This document shows positions 1 to 5,562 of a stretch of 6,059 nt of DNA, piece after piece. The notes under the pieces are model-generated. The model searched no databases, had not been told where the DNA came from, and worked only from the letters and a program-made list of their open reading frames with translations. The DNA is from Geobacteraceae bacterium. GTDB taxonomy: Bacteria; Desulfobacterota; Desulfuromonadia; Desulfuromonadales; Desulfuromonadaceae. Every line of letters starts with the position of its first letter. The stretch's first letter is position 1. The translations under genes and the position numbers were made by a program. The stretch spans positions 1 through 6,059 of the forward strand of contig JAIVHC010000191.1 of assembly GCA_020201305.1 (NCBI GenBank), written 5' to 3'.

Positions 1-25
1 CATTTGGCGCTTTTTGCTTAGCCAT
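1..25 (-). CDS. possible start of a further gene, cut by the window edge
   Basis: On the minus strand an ATG at 23-25 opens a frame reading MAKQKAPN before the window ends. The Lys-rich start looks like a real N-terminus, and the position just beyond the tetR terminator fits a new transcription unit. Against it, the only Shine-Dalgarno-like bases (AGAAAG, about 11 bases upstream) are weak and lie in a small hairpin at 35-51. Two in-frame ATGs further upstream (50-55) are followed by a TAG. Eight codons are too few to name a product. Confidence 0.25.
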
Positions 26-34
26 CTAATTTTG

Positions 35-51
35 TGCTTTCTACGAAAGCA
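35..51. other. small hairpin in the leader of the possible left-edge gene
   Basis: TGCTTTC (35-41) and GAAAGCA (45-51) form a perfect 7-base-pair stem with a 3-base loop. There is no T-run on either side, so it is not an intrinsic terminator. It ends 10 bases before the possible ATG at 23-25 and covers the only purine-rich stretch that could serve as its ribosome-binding site. A role in translation control is speculation. Confidence 0.3.
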
Positions 52-71
52 TCATACATTGAACCAGAAAC

Positions 72-93
72 AAAAAAACCCTGAAACCAGGGC
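72..93 (-). terminator. intrinsic terminator downstream of tetR
   Basis: Read on the minus strand, CCCTG (92-88), loop GTTT and CAGGG (83-79) form a 5-base-pair GC-rich stem, followed at once by seven T residues (78-72). The stem is short, but the tight loop and unbroken T-run are typical of a rho-independent terminator. It lies about 100 bases after the tetR stop codon. Confidence 0.65.
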
Positions 94-106
94 ACTACAG
101 ACGTTA

Positions 107-118
107 AGAATATATTCT
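107..118. repeat. 12-base perfect palindrome AGAATATATTCT
   Basis: The sequence at 107-118 is its own reverse complement. It is AT-rich and lies one base from the long palindrome at 120-161. With no loop it cannot form a stable RNA hairpin, so a binding site for a dimeric protein is the more natural reading, but chance in AT-rich DNA is possible. Confidence 0.45.
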
Positions 119-119
119 A

Positions 120-161
120 GTACCTGTGAATGTCAACACAGGTGTTGCCATTCACAGGTAC
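120..161. repeat. 42-base near-perfect palindrome in the tetR 3' region
   Basis: The outer arms are 13 bases and perfectly complementary: GTACCTGTGAATG at 120-132 and CATTCACAGGTAC at 149-161. After one T/C mismatch (133/148) the pairing continues with CAACA (134-138) and TGTTG (143-147) around a 4-base loop CAGG. That gives 18 pairs in 42 bases. No T-run follows on either strand, so it is not a standard intrinsic terminator. It could be an mRNA 3'-end stabiliser, a dispersed repeat unit or a protein-binding site. The structure is certain; the function is unknown. Confidence 0.85.
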
Positions 162-195
162 AGTCAAACACGATGCAATAAAAGTCAGCGATAAA

Positions 196-792
196 TCAGG
201 TGCTCTTAATCGCAGACCATGCATTCTGGAGCAGATCCGGAGCGAGGTCATGCAGATCGGTACTTACAACGCACAACAACTTGAGTTCAATGGCGCGAAT
301 AATAACCCCGGTGTAAGAGATGGCCGCCACATACACATCCTGGCTCCGAATCTCACCGGCTTCTATGCCCTCAGAAATAATCTGGCGCACCATCTTAAAC
401 GGCTCGGTAAAACAGATCGGGACGGTATCGCTCATAAACTCGGAATGCTTCATATACAGCATGTATTCCATCATCACCGGATCCGACTCTGTGATATCGA
501 AACACAGAATCGAAAAGGCCTCGAGTTTTCCGCGTATGGTGGATTCTTCCTCAAAGCGCTCCTGCAGCATGGTCTGGAAGTCCTGCATGGTATTTTCGTG
601 GATACGCCGGGCGAGGGTCTCCTTGTTGGTAAAGTAGCTGTAAATAGCCCCGGTACTTACCCCGGATGCCTTTACAATCGTGGGTATGGTAACATTATGG
701 TATCCCTTTTCCACAAAGAGATCGCGCGCAACCCGGAGTACGCGGCGTGTCTTTTCCTCTGGATCAATATGACGCTTTTTTGTTCTGGGCAT
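196..792 (-). CDS. TetR/AcrR-family transcriptional regulator
   Basis: This encodes a 198-residue one-component repressor-type protein. The start is the ATG at 790-792, because AGGAGGT (807-801) lies 8 bases upstream; an open frame extends 27 codons further but has no such signal. The N-terminal TetR_N domain covers about residues 15-60. The helix-turn-helix is around 35-57, with the usual pattern of small residues and Gly (IVKASGVSTGAIYSYFTNKE) leading into the recognition helix. Residues about 65-198 form the variable, all-helical ligand-binding and dimer half, where I recognise no ligand signature. Family length is typical. No efflux or enzyme gene lies beside it on the other strand, so its target cannot be read from context; the candidate operator in its own promoter suggests autoregulation. 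The family call is firm and the ligand unknown. Confidence 0.93.
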   Translation of the reverse strand: MPRTKKRHIDPEEKTRRVLRVARDLFVEKGYHNVTIPTIVKASGVSTGAIYSYFTNKETLARRIHENTMQDFQTMLQERFEEESTIRGKLEAFSILCFDITESDPVMMEYMLYMKHSEFMSDTVPICFTEPFKMVRQIISEGIEAGEIRSQDVYVAAISYTGVIIRAIELKLLCVVSTDLHDLAPDLLQNAWSAIKST

Positions 793-868
793 GGGGGACA
801 ACCTCCTCACAAGATAACAATTAAACACATTCATTAAATAAAATAAAATTAAAGTTCTGCACAATATA

Positions 869-891
869 TGCATTATGGAATATATTATGCA
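869..891. promoter_or_regulatory. candidate operator overlapping the tetR promoter
   Basis: TGCATTAT (869-876) and ATTATGCA (884-891) are inverted arms matching at seven of eight positions around a 7-base spacer. The 23-base element fills the spacer of the candidate promoter and covers its -10. That size and position fit a TetR-family autoregulatory site. AT-rich sequence yields such repeats easily, so this is an inference. Confidence 0.4.
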
Positions 892-899
892 CCATTCAA
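872..899 (-). promoter_or_regulatory. candidate tetR promoter
   Basis: On the minus strand TTGAAT (899-894, four of six matches to the -35 consensus) is followed after 16 bases by CATAAT (877-872, five of six matches to the -10 consensus). Transcription would start near 865, leaving a leader of about 70 bases before the ATG at 792. The whole 208-base gap is very AT-rich, so other pairings are possible. Confidence 0.5.
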
Positions 900-1000
900 G
901 GCATGGATGCTAGTATTTCTATAAAATAATCTGAACATTCTTTTTACTTGCAATGTAATCACTTAAAATAACAGGAAAAAATTTGTATCTTCATATCTGT

Positions 1001-1435
1001 TTAACCCTTTCGGCTCATACTAGCGAGAACCACTCCAGGACGCGCCATTTCCGTTATCCCTGCGTAGCCTCCGTCCAGGACTTTAACGTTACCATACCCA
1101 TGGGCGCGCAAATAGGTGTAGGCTATCGAAGCACGCACTCCGTGGGGGCAGAATATCCCCACCAGCGCATGGGACTCGACCTCCTCCCGGCGCATCGGCA
1201 ACTCATTGAGTGGAATATGTACGCTGTTAACCTGTCCCGGGAACAATAAGGGCAAACTTGCCTGCTCCTCATGAGTACGGATATCCAGAAGCAAAGCCTG
1301 GGAATTAGAAAACAATTTTTCCACTGTAATCTTGTGCTTACCCTGACCGACAAAATCCAGATCCATCTGTTCCAGCACCCGGTCCAACGCTTGCAAATCT
1401 TCTGTCACCAACTTCTCCTCCAGCGCTGACTTCAT
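1001..1435 (-). CDS. single-domain rhodanese-like protein
   Basis: This encodes a 144-residue soluble protein with one rhodanese domain at about residues 35-135. The motif LLDIR (49-53) marks the first strand and turn of the fold. The active loop is CPHGVRAS at 96-103, with Cys96 positioned to carry a persulfide. The late motif KVLDGGYAG (118-126) is also typical. Residues 1-30 form a charged, probably helical extension (MKSALEEKLVTEDLQALDRV and onward), longer than in minimal GlpE-type proteins. Family members move sulfane sulfur between donors and acceptors such as thiols or cyanide; the partner here is unknown. It is the last gene of the cluster, 23 bases after the rlmKL stop, with a weak AGGT ribosome-binding site about 6 bases before ATG. 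I found no clear terminator after its TAA. The fold is confident, the substrate is not. Confidence 0.9.
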   Translation of the reverse strand: MKSALEEKLVTEDLQALDRVLEQMDLDFVGQGKHKITVEKLFSNSQALLLDIRTHEEQASLPLLFPGQVNSVHIPLNELPMRREEVESHALVGIFCPHGVRASIAYTYLRAHGYGNVKVLDGGYAGITEMARPGVVLASMSRKG

Positions 1436-1458
1436 TTCTACCTATACACTCTACACAG

Positions 1459-3651
1459 CTATGCCCAACAAATCCGCCAACAACGATGAATACGCGAATT
1501 GCGTTCGAAATCGGGCGGGATAGTGGCTAACGTAACATCTTCGAGTTCCAGCCCAAGCTCCTGCAGGGCTGGCTCATCCAATTTAAACCGACGCAGATTA
1601 GTGGAAAAAATCAAAACGCCCTCTCGTGCCAACAGGGTGCTTGTAGCCTCGATAAGCCCTACATGATCCCGCTGGATATCGAGGGTATCCTGCATACGCT
1701 TTGAATTGGAGAAACTGGGGGGGTCGAGAAAGATAAGTCCATACTTGGCAGAGCTATGCTTGAGCCACTCCAGGCAGTCGGCTTGAATATATGTATGTTC
1801 TGCAGGAGTAAAACCGTTTAGGCGCATATTGCTGCGAGCCCACTCAAGATAAGTCGCCGACATATCTACCGTGGTGGTTGAAGTTGCTCCCCCCGCAGCG
1901 GCTGCAACACTGGCACTTCCGGTATACGCAAACAGATTGAGAAAATCTTTCCCCCGGGCTTCCGTACGTAACAATTTGCGGATCGGGCGGTGATCGAGAA
2001 AAAGCCCCGTATCCAAGTAGTCGCTCAAATTGACACGGTACTTTAAGCCGTACTCGTCTACCACAAAATACTCACCGCTGGCGGCATGCTTTTCGTACTG
2101 CGCCTTGCCGCGCTGGCGCTTGCGCACCTTCACATACACTGCATCCTCATCTACTCCGAGGATTTCGGGCAGGACTGTAATTATTTCACGCACACGCCGA
2201 CGTGCCATGCGCGCATCAATCTGCGCCGGAGCCTGATATTCCTGCACATGCACCCGATCTGCATACATATCAATGGCAACAGCATAATCCGGCAGATCAG
2301 CATCGTAGATGCGATAACACTCCAGCCCTTCGCGTTTCGCCCAGCGGCGGCGTTGCTTAAGGTTTTTCTTCAAGCGGTTGACAAACATCTGCGCCGCATC
2401 CGAAATCTCCTCCACAGGAGCAAGCCCGTGTGCCGCTTTAACCGGCGGCCGGAAGTAATTCTGTGGCTCGATCGTGAAGTGGAGCAACTCGCATGCAAGA
2501 GCGCCATTGAAAAAATGGTGCTTGCGCTGGGCGCGCAGTCCGATCTCTGGCCCCAGTGCGGGCGTGCCGGTAAAGATCGCAGCTCTCCATCCCTTGAATT
2601 CAGTGCGCAGGCGCTCACCCAACTGGCTGTAGAGGGCACGCAGCGCTTCCACCTCCCCCATGCGCTCACCATAGGGGGGATTGGTAATTATGAGACCCGC
2701 AGGCTCCGCCTGTGATTTAGGGAGATCACAGGGCGCAAACTGATCCAGGCCTTGCTGGCGAAACTGCACCACATCTCCCACTCCGGCACGTTCCGCATTG
2801 GCCCTGGCGGCTGAGATAGCGCGCGCATCCTGGTCATAACCACATATATACGGGAGCGCTGCCATTCCGACGTTGCGCCTATCCTGCGCTTCCTGACGCA
2901 GGGCTTGCCACAGTTCGGGGACGTGCTGCTTCCAGGTGAGAAAACCGAAATGCTCGCGGAGTGAACCAGGAGCACAATCCCCGGCCATGAGTGCTGCTTC
3001 GAGCACCAACGTACCGGAACCGCACATGGGATCGAGCAGTGCACCACCCTGCGATGCAATCTCAGGCCAGCCTGCGCGCTGGAGCAGGGCTGCAGCTAAA
3101 TTTTCCTTCAGGGGTGCTTTCCCGCCCTCGGTGCGATACCCGCGCTTATGCAAACTGACTCCAGAAAGATCGAGACTCACAACCAGTTGATCCCGGTACA
3201 GATGGAGATTCAGACGCCAGTCTGGGGTTTCTGTATCCACATCTGGACGCTGAGCATACAAATCACGGTAGCGATCGACCACTGCATCCTTGGCTTTGAG
3301 AGCGATAAACTGGGTATGGGTAAGGCATGATTGCTGGGCATTGCAGTCGACCGCAAAGGTAGATCCGCAGGGGAAATGCTCCTCCCATGCAATGCTACGC
3401 ACCAGGTTGTAGAGCTGATGTTCATCCGTCACCTGCTCCTGTGCCAGGGGCAATAATACCCGCCCACCAAAACGTGACCACAGGCAAATACGATACATCA
3501 GCTCCAGAGGTACGCTACAGGCGACCCCGCCGCGGGTCTGGCGCGAATCGGTGCTCCCGAGAGTACATATCTCCGCGTGAAGTAACTGCTCCAGCCCCTT
3601 GGGTGCAGTAACAAAGAGCTGGAGCAGTGAATCAGAAGTTTGATTGTTCAC
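1459..3651 (-). CDS. rlmKL: bifunctional 23S rRNA methyltransferase RlmKL (m2G2445 and m7G2069)
   Basis: The 730-residue product (E. coli enzyme about 702) matches the fused RlmL-RlmK enzyme along its whole length. A THUMP RNA-binding domain spans about residues 45-160. The RlmL-type methyltransferase follows, with SAM motif LDPMCGSGT (206-214) and catalytic NPPY (324-327), for N2-methylation of G2445. After a linker, the RlmK half carries the family stretch ECYRIYDADLPDY (444-456), SAM motif NLFAYTGSAS (572-581) and DPPSFSNSKRM (643-653), for N7-methylation of G2069. Numbers are E. coli 23S positions. Both active sites look intact. The start is GTG, 5 bases after the FKBP stop, with no good Shine-Dalgarno sequence nearby, so translation is probably coupled to the FKBP gene. 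The N-terminal LFVTAPKGLEQLLHAE aligns with the E. coli start region, which supports this start. Confidence 0.96.
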   Translation of the reverse strand: MNNQTSDSLLQLFVTAPKGLEQLLHAEICTLGSTDSRQTRGGVACSVPLELMYRICLWSRFGGRVLLPLAQEQVTDEHQLYNLVRSIAWEEHFPCGSTFAVDCNAQQSCLTHTQFIALKAKDAVVDRYRDLYAQRPDVDTETPDWRLNLHLYRDQLVVSLDLSGVSLHKRGYRTEGGKAPLKENLAAALLQRAGWPEIASQGGALLDPMCGSGTLVLEAALMAGDCAPGSLREHFGFLTWKQHVPELWQALRQEAQDRRNVGMAALPYICGYDQDARAISAARANAERAGVGDVVQFRQQGLDQFAPCDLPKSQAEPAGLIITNPPYGERMGEVEALRALYSQLGERLRTEFKGWRAAIFTGTPALGPEIGLRAQRKHHFFNGALACELLHFTIEPQNYFRPPVKAAHGLAPVEEISDAAQMFVNRLKKNLKQRRRWAKREGLECYRIYDADLPDYAVAIDMYADRVHVQEYQAPAQIDARMARRRVREIITVLPEILGVDEDAVYVKVRKRQRGKAQYEKHAASGEYFVVDEYGLKYRVNLSDYLDTGLFLDHRPIRKLLRTEARGKDFLNLFAYTGSASVAAAAGGATSTTTVDMSATYLEWARSNMRLNGFTPAEHTYIQADCLEWLKHSSAKYGLIFLDPPSFSNSKRMQDTLDIQRDHVGLIEATSTLLAREGVLIFSTNLRRFKLDEPALQELGLELEDVTLATIPPDFERNSRIHRCWRICWA

Positions 3652-3656
3652 CTTGG

Positions 3657-4085
3657 TCAGCTCGCCTCTACCACTTCGAGGGAAAAGTTGAGCGCTTTGC
3701 CGGCAAGAGGATGATTGGCGTCGAGGGTCACCTTGTCATCCGCGATATCTGTCACCTGAACGATGACAGGTTCCCCCGACTGGGTCTCCACCTGAAGCTG
3801 GATTCCCTCTTTGAGCTCCAGATCTTCGGGCAGCATGGAACGCTCTACCACCACCTGTTGTTGCTCGTCATACTCACCGTAGCCTTTTTCCGGCTCCACA
3901 CGAAAGGTTTTCTTTTCCCCTACGCTCATCCCTTCTACGGCTTCCTCAAATCCCGGGATCACCTGTTTTTCGCCGCAGGTAAACTCAAGCGGCTGCTTCC
4001 CCTCGGAACTGTCAAATTCGGTTCCATCGTCGAATGTACCAGTGTATTCAACCTTTACCTGGGTTCCCTGTTTCACTTCCGTCAT
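3657..4085 (-). CDS. FKBP-type peptidyl-prolyl cis-trans isomerase, SlyD-like
   Basis: The 142-residue protein has no signal peptide, so it is expected in the cytoplasm. The FKBP half-barrel starts with VKVEYTGTFDDGTEFDSS (10-27), followed by PLEFTCGEKQVIPGFEEAVEGM (32-53), which carries the VIPGFE motif common to the family. Residues about 70-122 form the insert-in-flap chaperone domain of SlyD-type FKBPs. The chain returns to the barrel at LDANHPLAGKALNFSLEV (121-138), also a SlyD-family hallmark. The protein ends soon after, so the Cys/His-rich nickel-binding tail of E. coli SlyD is absent and no role in hydrogenase nickel delivery can be claimed. It probably catalyses proline isomerisation and assists folding. 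The ATG has AGAGG (4098-4094) 8 bases upstream. It follows the PHP gene by 26 bases and its stop lies 5 bases before the rlmKL start. Confidence 0.95.
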   Translation of the reverse strand: MTEVKQGTQVKVEYTGTFDDGTEFDSSEGKQPLEFTCGEKQVIPGFEEAVEGMSVGEKKTFRVEPEKGYGEYDEQQQVVVERSMLPEDLELKEGIQLQVETQSGEPVIVQVTDIADDKVTLDANHPLAGKALNFSLEVVEAS

Positions 4086-4111
4086 AAAAACTGCCTCTAC
4101 TGATTTTGGGT

Positions 4112-4972
4112 TTATAATAATGCTTGCAACTGCGTGTAGCAGTTACGCGGAATATCTCCATAGCCACGTACCCGTCCTAATTTAGCGCCCCCATCTTCCA
4201 GACCATGAAAATCGGATCCGCCCGTGGCAACAAGACCACGGTAACGGGCCTGGCCCAGATACCATTCTATATCTGCCCTAGTCGCACCGTTGTTGTAGAC
4301 CTCAACGCCCTGGAGGCCGATGTCGGAGAGGGCGTCAAGGATAGTCTGCATTTCGGCCCGTGCCGGAGTTATGTAGGGCGGGTGGGCAAGAACCGCGACA
4401 CCTCCGGCGGCGTGGAGCATCGCAATCGCTTCCTCCACCGGGAAAAAGCGTTTCTCCACATTGCATGGAACCAGATAACGCCTGAATGCTTCCTCTACAT
4501 CAGCTACGTAACCCCGCGCTATCAACTCCATGGCGATATGGGGACGCCCGATACTGCCACCGGAGCGCTGCTGTACCGCAGCAAAATCGAGTCCGCGTCG
4601 CCCCTCGCGCAGCAACTTAGTATTGACATTGGCAACTATACGTTCATTGCGTGCCGCTCTGAATGCCTGGAACTCGCGCAACGCCCCCTGCAATGTCACA
4701 TCTTCGGGGGAAAAGCCGTAGCCGAGCATGTGAATATCGGTGTAAGTCCGTTTCGCGCCTTCCCACACACAGGAGAATTCCACCCCCGCAAGCAGGGCAA
4801 CCCCCGCATCCTCCCCGGCCTCGCACGCAGGAATGACACCATCGATGCTGTCGTGATCACACAGAGAAAGTACATCCACGCCACTCGCTGCGGCCATTGA
4901 TACCACCTGCGTGGGGGAATATTTCCCGTCTGAACAGGAACTGTGGACGTGCAAATCAACCCTGTGAGCCAT
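4112..4972 (-). CDS. PHP-domain phosphoesterase / RNase AM-like 5'-3' exonuclease
   Basis: This encodes a 286-residue PHP-fold metalloenzyme. Likely metal ligands are His8 and His10 (DLHVHS), Asp15, His40 (CDHD), Glu65 (GVEFS), His81 (DIHMLGYG), His145 (GRPHIA), His197 (LAHP), Asp254 and His256 (GSDFHG), so the site looks complete. Length and motif order match the YciV/TrpH group, whose E. coli member (RNase AM, about 293 residues) removes 5' nucleotides from RNA, including rRNA precursors, and cleaves nucleoside 3',5'-bisphosphates. Substrate here is inferred from family alone. The chosen ATG (4970-4972) has GGGGAG 4 bases upstream and puts the DLHVH motif at the very start, as in relatives. 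The alternative ATG ten codons upstream (5002) has no ribosome-binding site and falls about where the candidate promoter would start transcription. It is the first gene of the four-gene cluster. Confidence 0.9.
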   Translation of the reverse strand: MAHRVDLHVHSSCSDGKYSPTQVVSMAAASGVDVLSLCDHDSIDGVIPACEAGEDAGVALLAGVEFSCVWEGAKRTYTDIHMLGYGFSPEDVTLQGALREFQAFRAARNERIVANVNTKLLREGRRGLDFAAVQQRSGGSIGRPHIAMELIARGYVADVEEAFRRYLVPCNVEKRFFPVEEAIAMLHAAGGVAVLAHPPYITPARAEMQTILDALSDIGLQGVEVYNNGATRADIEWYLGQARYRGLVATGGSDFHGLEDGGAKLGRVRGYGDIPRNCYTQLQALL

Positions 4973-5008
4973 CAATCTCCCCGCGAATGATATTAAAATC
5001 ATCCAGTT

Positions 5009-5036
5009 ACTGTAACACAGCGTAACGCTTTGACAA
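5009..5036 (-). promoter_or_regulatory. candidate promoter of the PHP-FKBP-rlmKL-rhodanese operon
   Basis: On the minus strand TTGTCA (5036-5031, five of six -35 matches) and TACAGT (5014-5009, four of six -10 matches) are separated by 16 bases. Transcription would begin near 5002, giving a leader of about 30 bases to the preferred ATG at 4972. An 11-base palindrome lies in the spacer. The assignment is from consensus matching only. Confidence 0.45.
5019..5029. promoter_or_regulatory. palindrome AGCGT-A-ACGCT inside the operon promoter
   Basis: Two 5-base arms are perfectly inverted around one central base. The element lies wholly between the candidate -35 and -10 boxes, where a bound dimer would block RNA polymerase. 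I do not recognise the motif as a known operator, and 5-base arms can arise by chance. Confidence 0.3.
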
Positions 5037-5111
5037 AATGTGATTATTACTAGAGCTATTTGCTTTGCAGCTATTTCCTGGGCAGCTCACGCAGAGAATC
5101 GCTGGGACAAA

Positions 5112-5132
5112 CTCTGGTGTTGATGCCCAGAG
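5112..5132. repeat. small inverted repeat between the IS relic and the operon
   Basis: CTCTGG (5112-5117) and CCAGAG (5127-5132) pair around a 9-base loop, with no T-run. Nearby, AGCTATTT occurs twice (5054-5061 and 5069-5076), 15 bases apart. The rest of 5037-5190 shows no coding frame or element I recognise. Confidence 0.35.
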
Positions 5133-5253
5133 CCGCTTGATTGCATTATGTGGTAAGGGTTTTTCCCTATCTGGTATTTTGGCGCCGTCTGCGGACGCAC
5201 CTGTCCCTTAACCCTTGTGTTCCAACTTTTTATGTGTGGGGTTTTGACTGTTC

Positions 5254-5358
5254 TCAGGCCGCCCGCGGTATGGCAGGTTCAATGAGCAAACGCTCCAGAT
5301 CGGACCAGGTATCGATTTCTTGCCAGGAAAACAGAGATGTTTGTGCTATAGTTGCCAC
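5254..5358 (-). pseudogene. remnant of an IS transposase gene, 34 codons
   Basis: A GTG at 5356-5358, with a perfect GGAGGT (5369-5364) 5 bases upstream, opens a 34-residue frame. Residues 4-24, IAQTSLFSWQEIDTWSDLERL, resemble from memory the first residues of DDE transposases of the IS5/IS1182 type, which continue with about 400 residues starting RLVLE-like. Here the frame turns to LIEPAIPRAA and stops. The most economical reading is an internal deletion that joined the N-terminus to the last codons or flank of the gene, leaving a non-autonomous relic; a frame change after codon 24 would give a similar result. The fragment cannot be active. It could instead be a genuine short peptide, since the ribosome-binding site is intact. 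Family assignment is by recall of the motif and was not checked by search. Confidence 0.6.
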
Positions 5359-5426
5359 AGCGGACCTCCTTTCTTCGGCTTGTGGTGAGCCCCGATTGTA
5401 ACCTAATCGGGGAAAGGAAGTCCGCT
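5359..5426 (-). promoter_or_regulatory. inverted repeat masking the transposase ribosome-binding site
   Basis: AGCGGACCTCCTTTC (5359-5373) and GAAAGGAAGTCCGCT (5412-5426) are complementary at 14 of 15 positions. Nested within them, CCCCGATT (5390-5397) and AATCGGGG (5405-5412) form a perfect 8-base-pair stem, sharing base 5412 with the outer arm. In a minus-strand transcript arriving from outside, the outer stem would bury the GAAAGGAGGT of the transposase start. Several IS elements use this device to prevent expression by read-through transcripts. On the plus strand the same hairpin is followed by a T-rich run (5427-5452) and could act as a terminator. Confidence 0.7.
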
Positions 5427-5562
5427 ATTTTATTGTCTTTTTTCTATTTTTTTGCGCACGGTGGAAGCGCTGGGGGGAATTTGGCTCACAGAAACCGGGA
5501 AGCACCGCCAATGCGTTGATTTTTCGCTGCGTTTCTGGGGGAAAGTGCTTTTCTCTTTGCGC
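5427..5562. other. gap between the IS relic and the DUF3343 gene
   Basis: A T-rich tract on the plus strand (5427-5452) adjoins the large hairpin. The rest is of mixed composition, with TTTGCGC present at both ends (5450-5456 and 5555-5561). Short frames here have no recognisable protein features. I see no intrinsic terminator for the DUF3343 gene on the minus strand. Confidence 0.4.

Larger units (their letters stand above)
5191..5426 (-). mobile_element. probable internally deleted insertion-sequence relic
   Basis: A transposase-like N-terminal fragment (5254-5358) is preceded by a large inverted repeat (5359-5426). Reading inward, the right part starts GCGGACTTCC (minus strand from 5425) and the left part starts GCGGACGCACC (plus strand from 5191). 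With one gap, about 13 of 18 bases agree, including GCGGAC and the later CCT and TCCC, so these may be degenerate terminal repeats. I see no clear target duplication; TATTTT at 5175-5180 and 5426-5431 is not in register with the proposed ends. The relic status rests mainly on the transposase fragment, and the exact ends are uncertain. Confidence 0.45.

Noticed and set aside
120..161. Integron attC site
   Set aside because: The hairpin shape suggested it, but the RYYYAAC and GTTRRRY core boxes are missing.
120..161. Intrinsic terminator
   Set aside because: The stem is strong but no T-run follows it on either strand; the better terminator is at 72-93.
130..837. 235-codon plus-strand frame spanning the tetR gene
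   Set aside because: It lies opposite a clear TetR protein with a strong ribosome-binding site; its translation has no domain pattern and no Shine-Dalgarno sequence, so it is a shadow frame.
2086..2715. 209-codon plus-strand frame opposite rlmKL
   Set aside because: It falls inside the well-conserved RlmKL reading frame and has no recognisable protein signature.
4205..4900. 231-codon plus-strand frame opposite the PHP gene
   Set aside because: The minus strand carries the full set of PHP metal ligands; the opposing translation shows no family features.
5175..5431. TATTTT flanking copies as a target-site duplication of the IS relic
   Set aside because: One copy touches the proposed right end but the other is 10 bases away from the proposed left end, so they are out of register.
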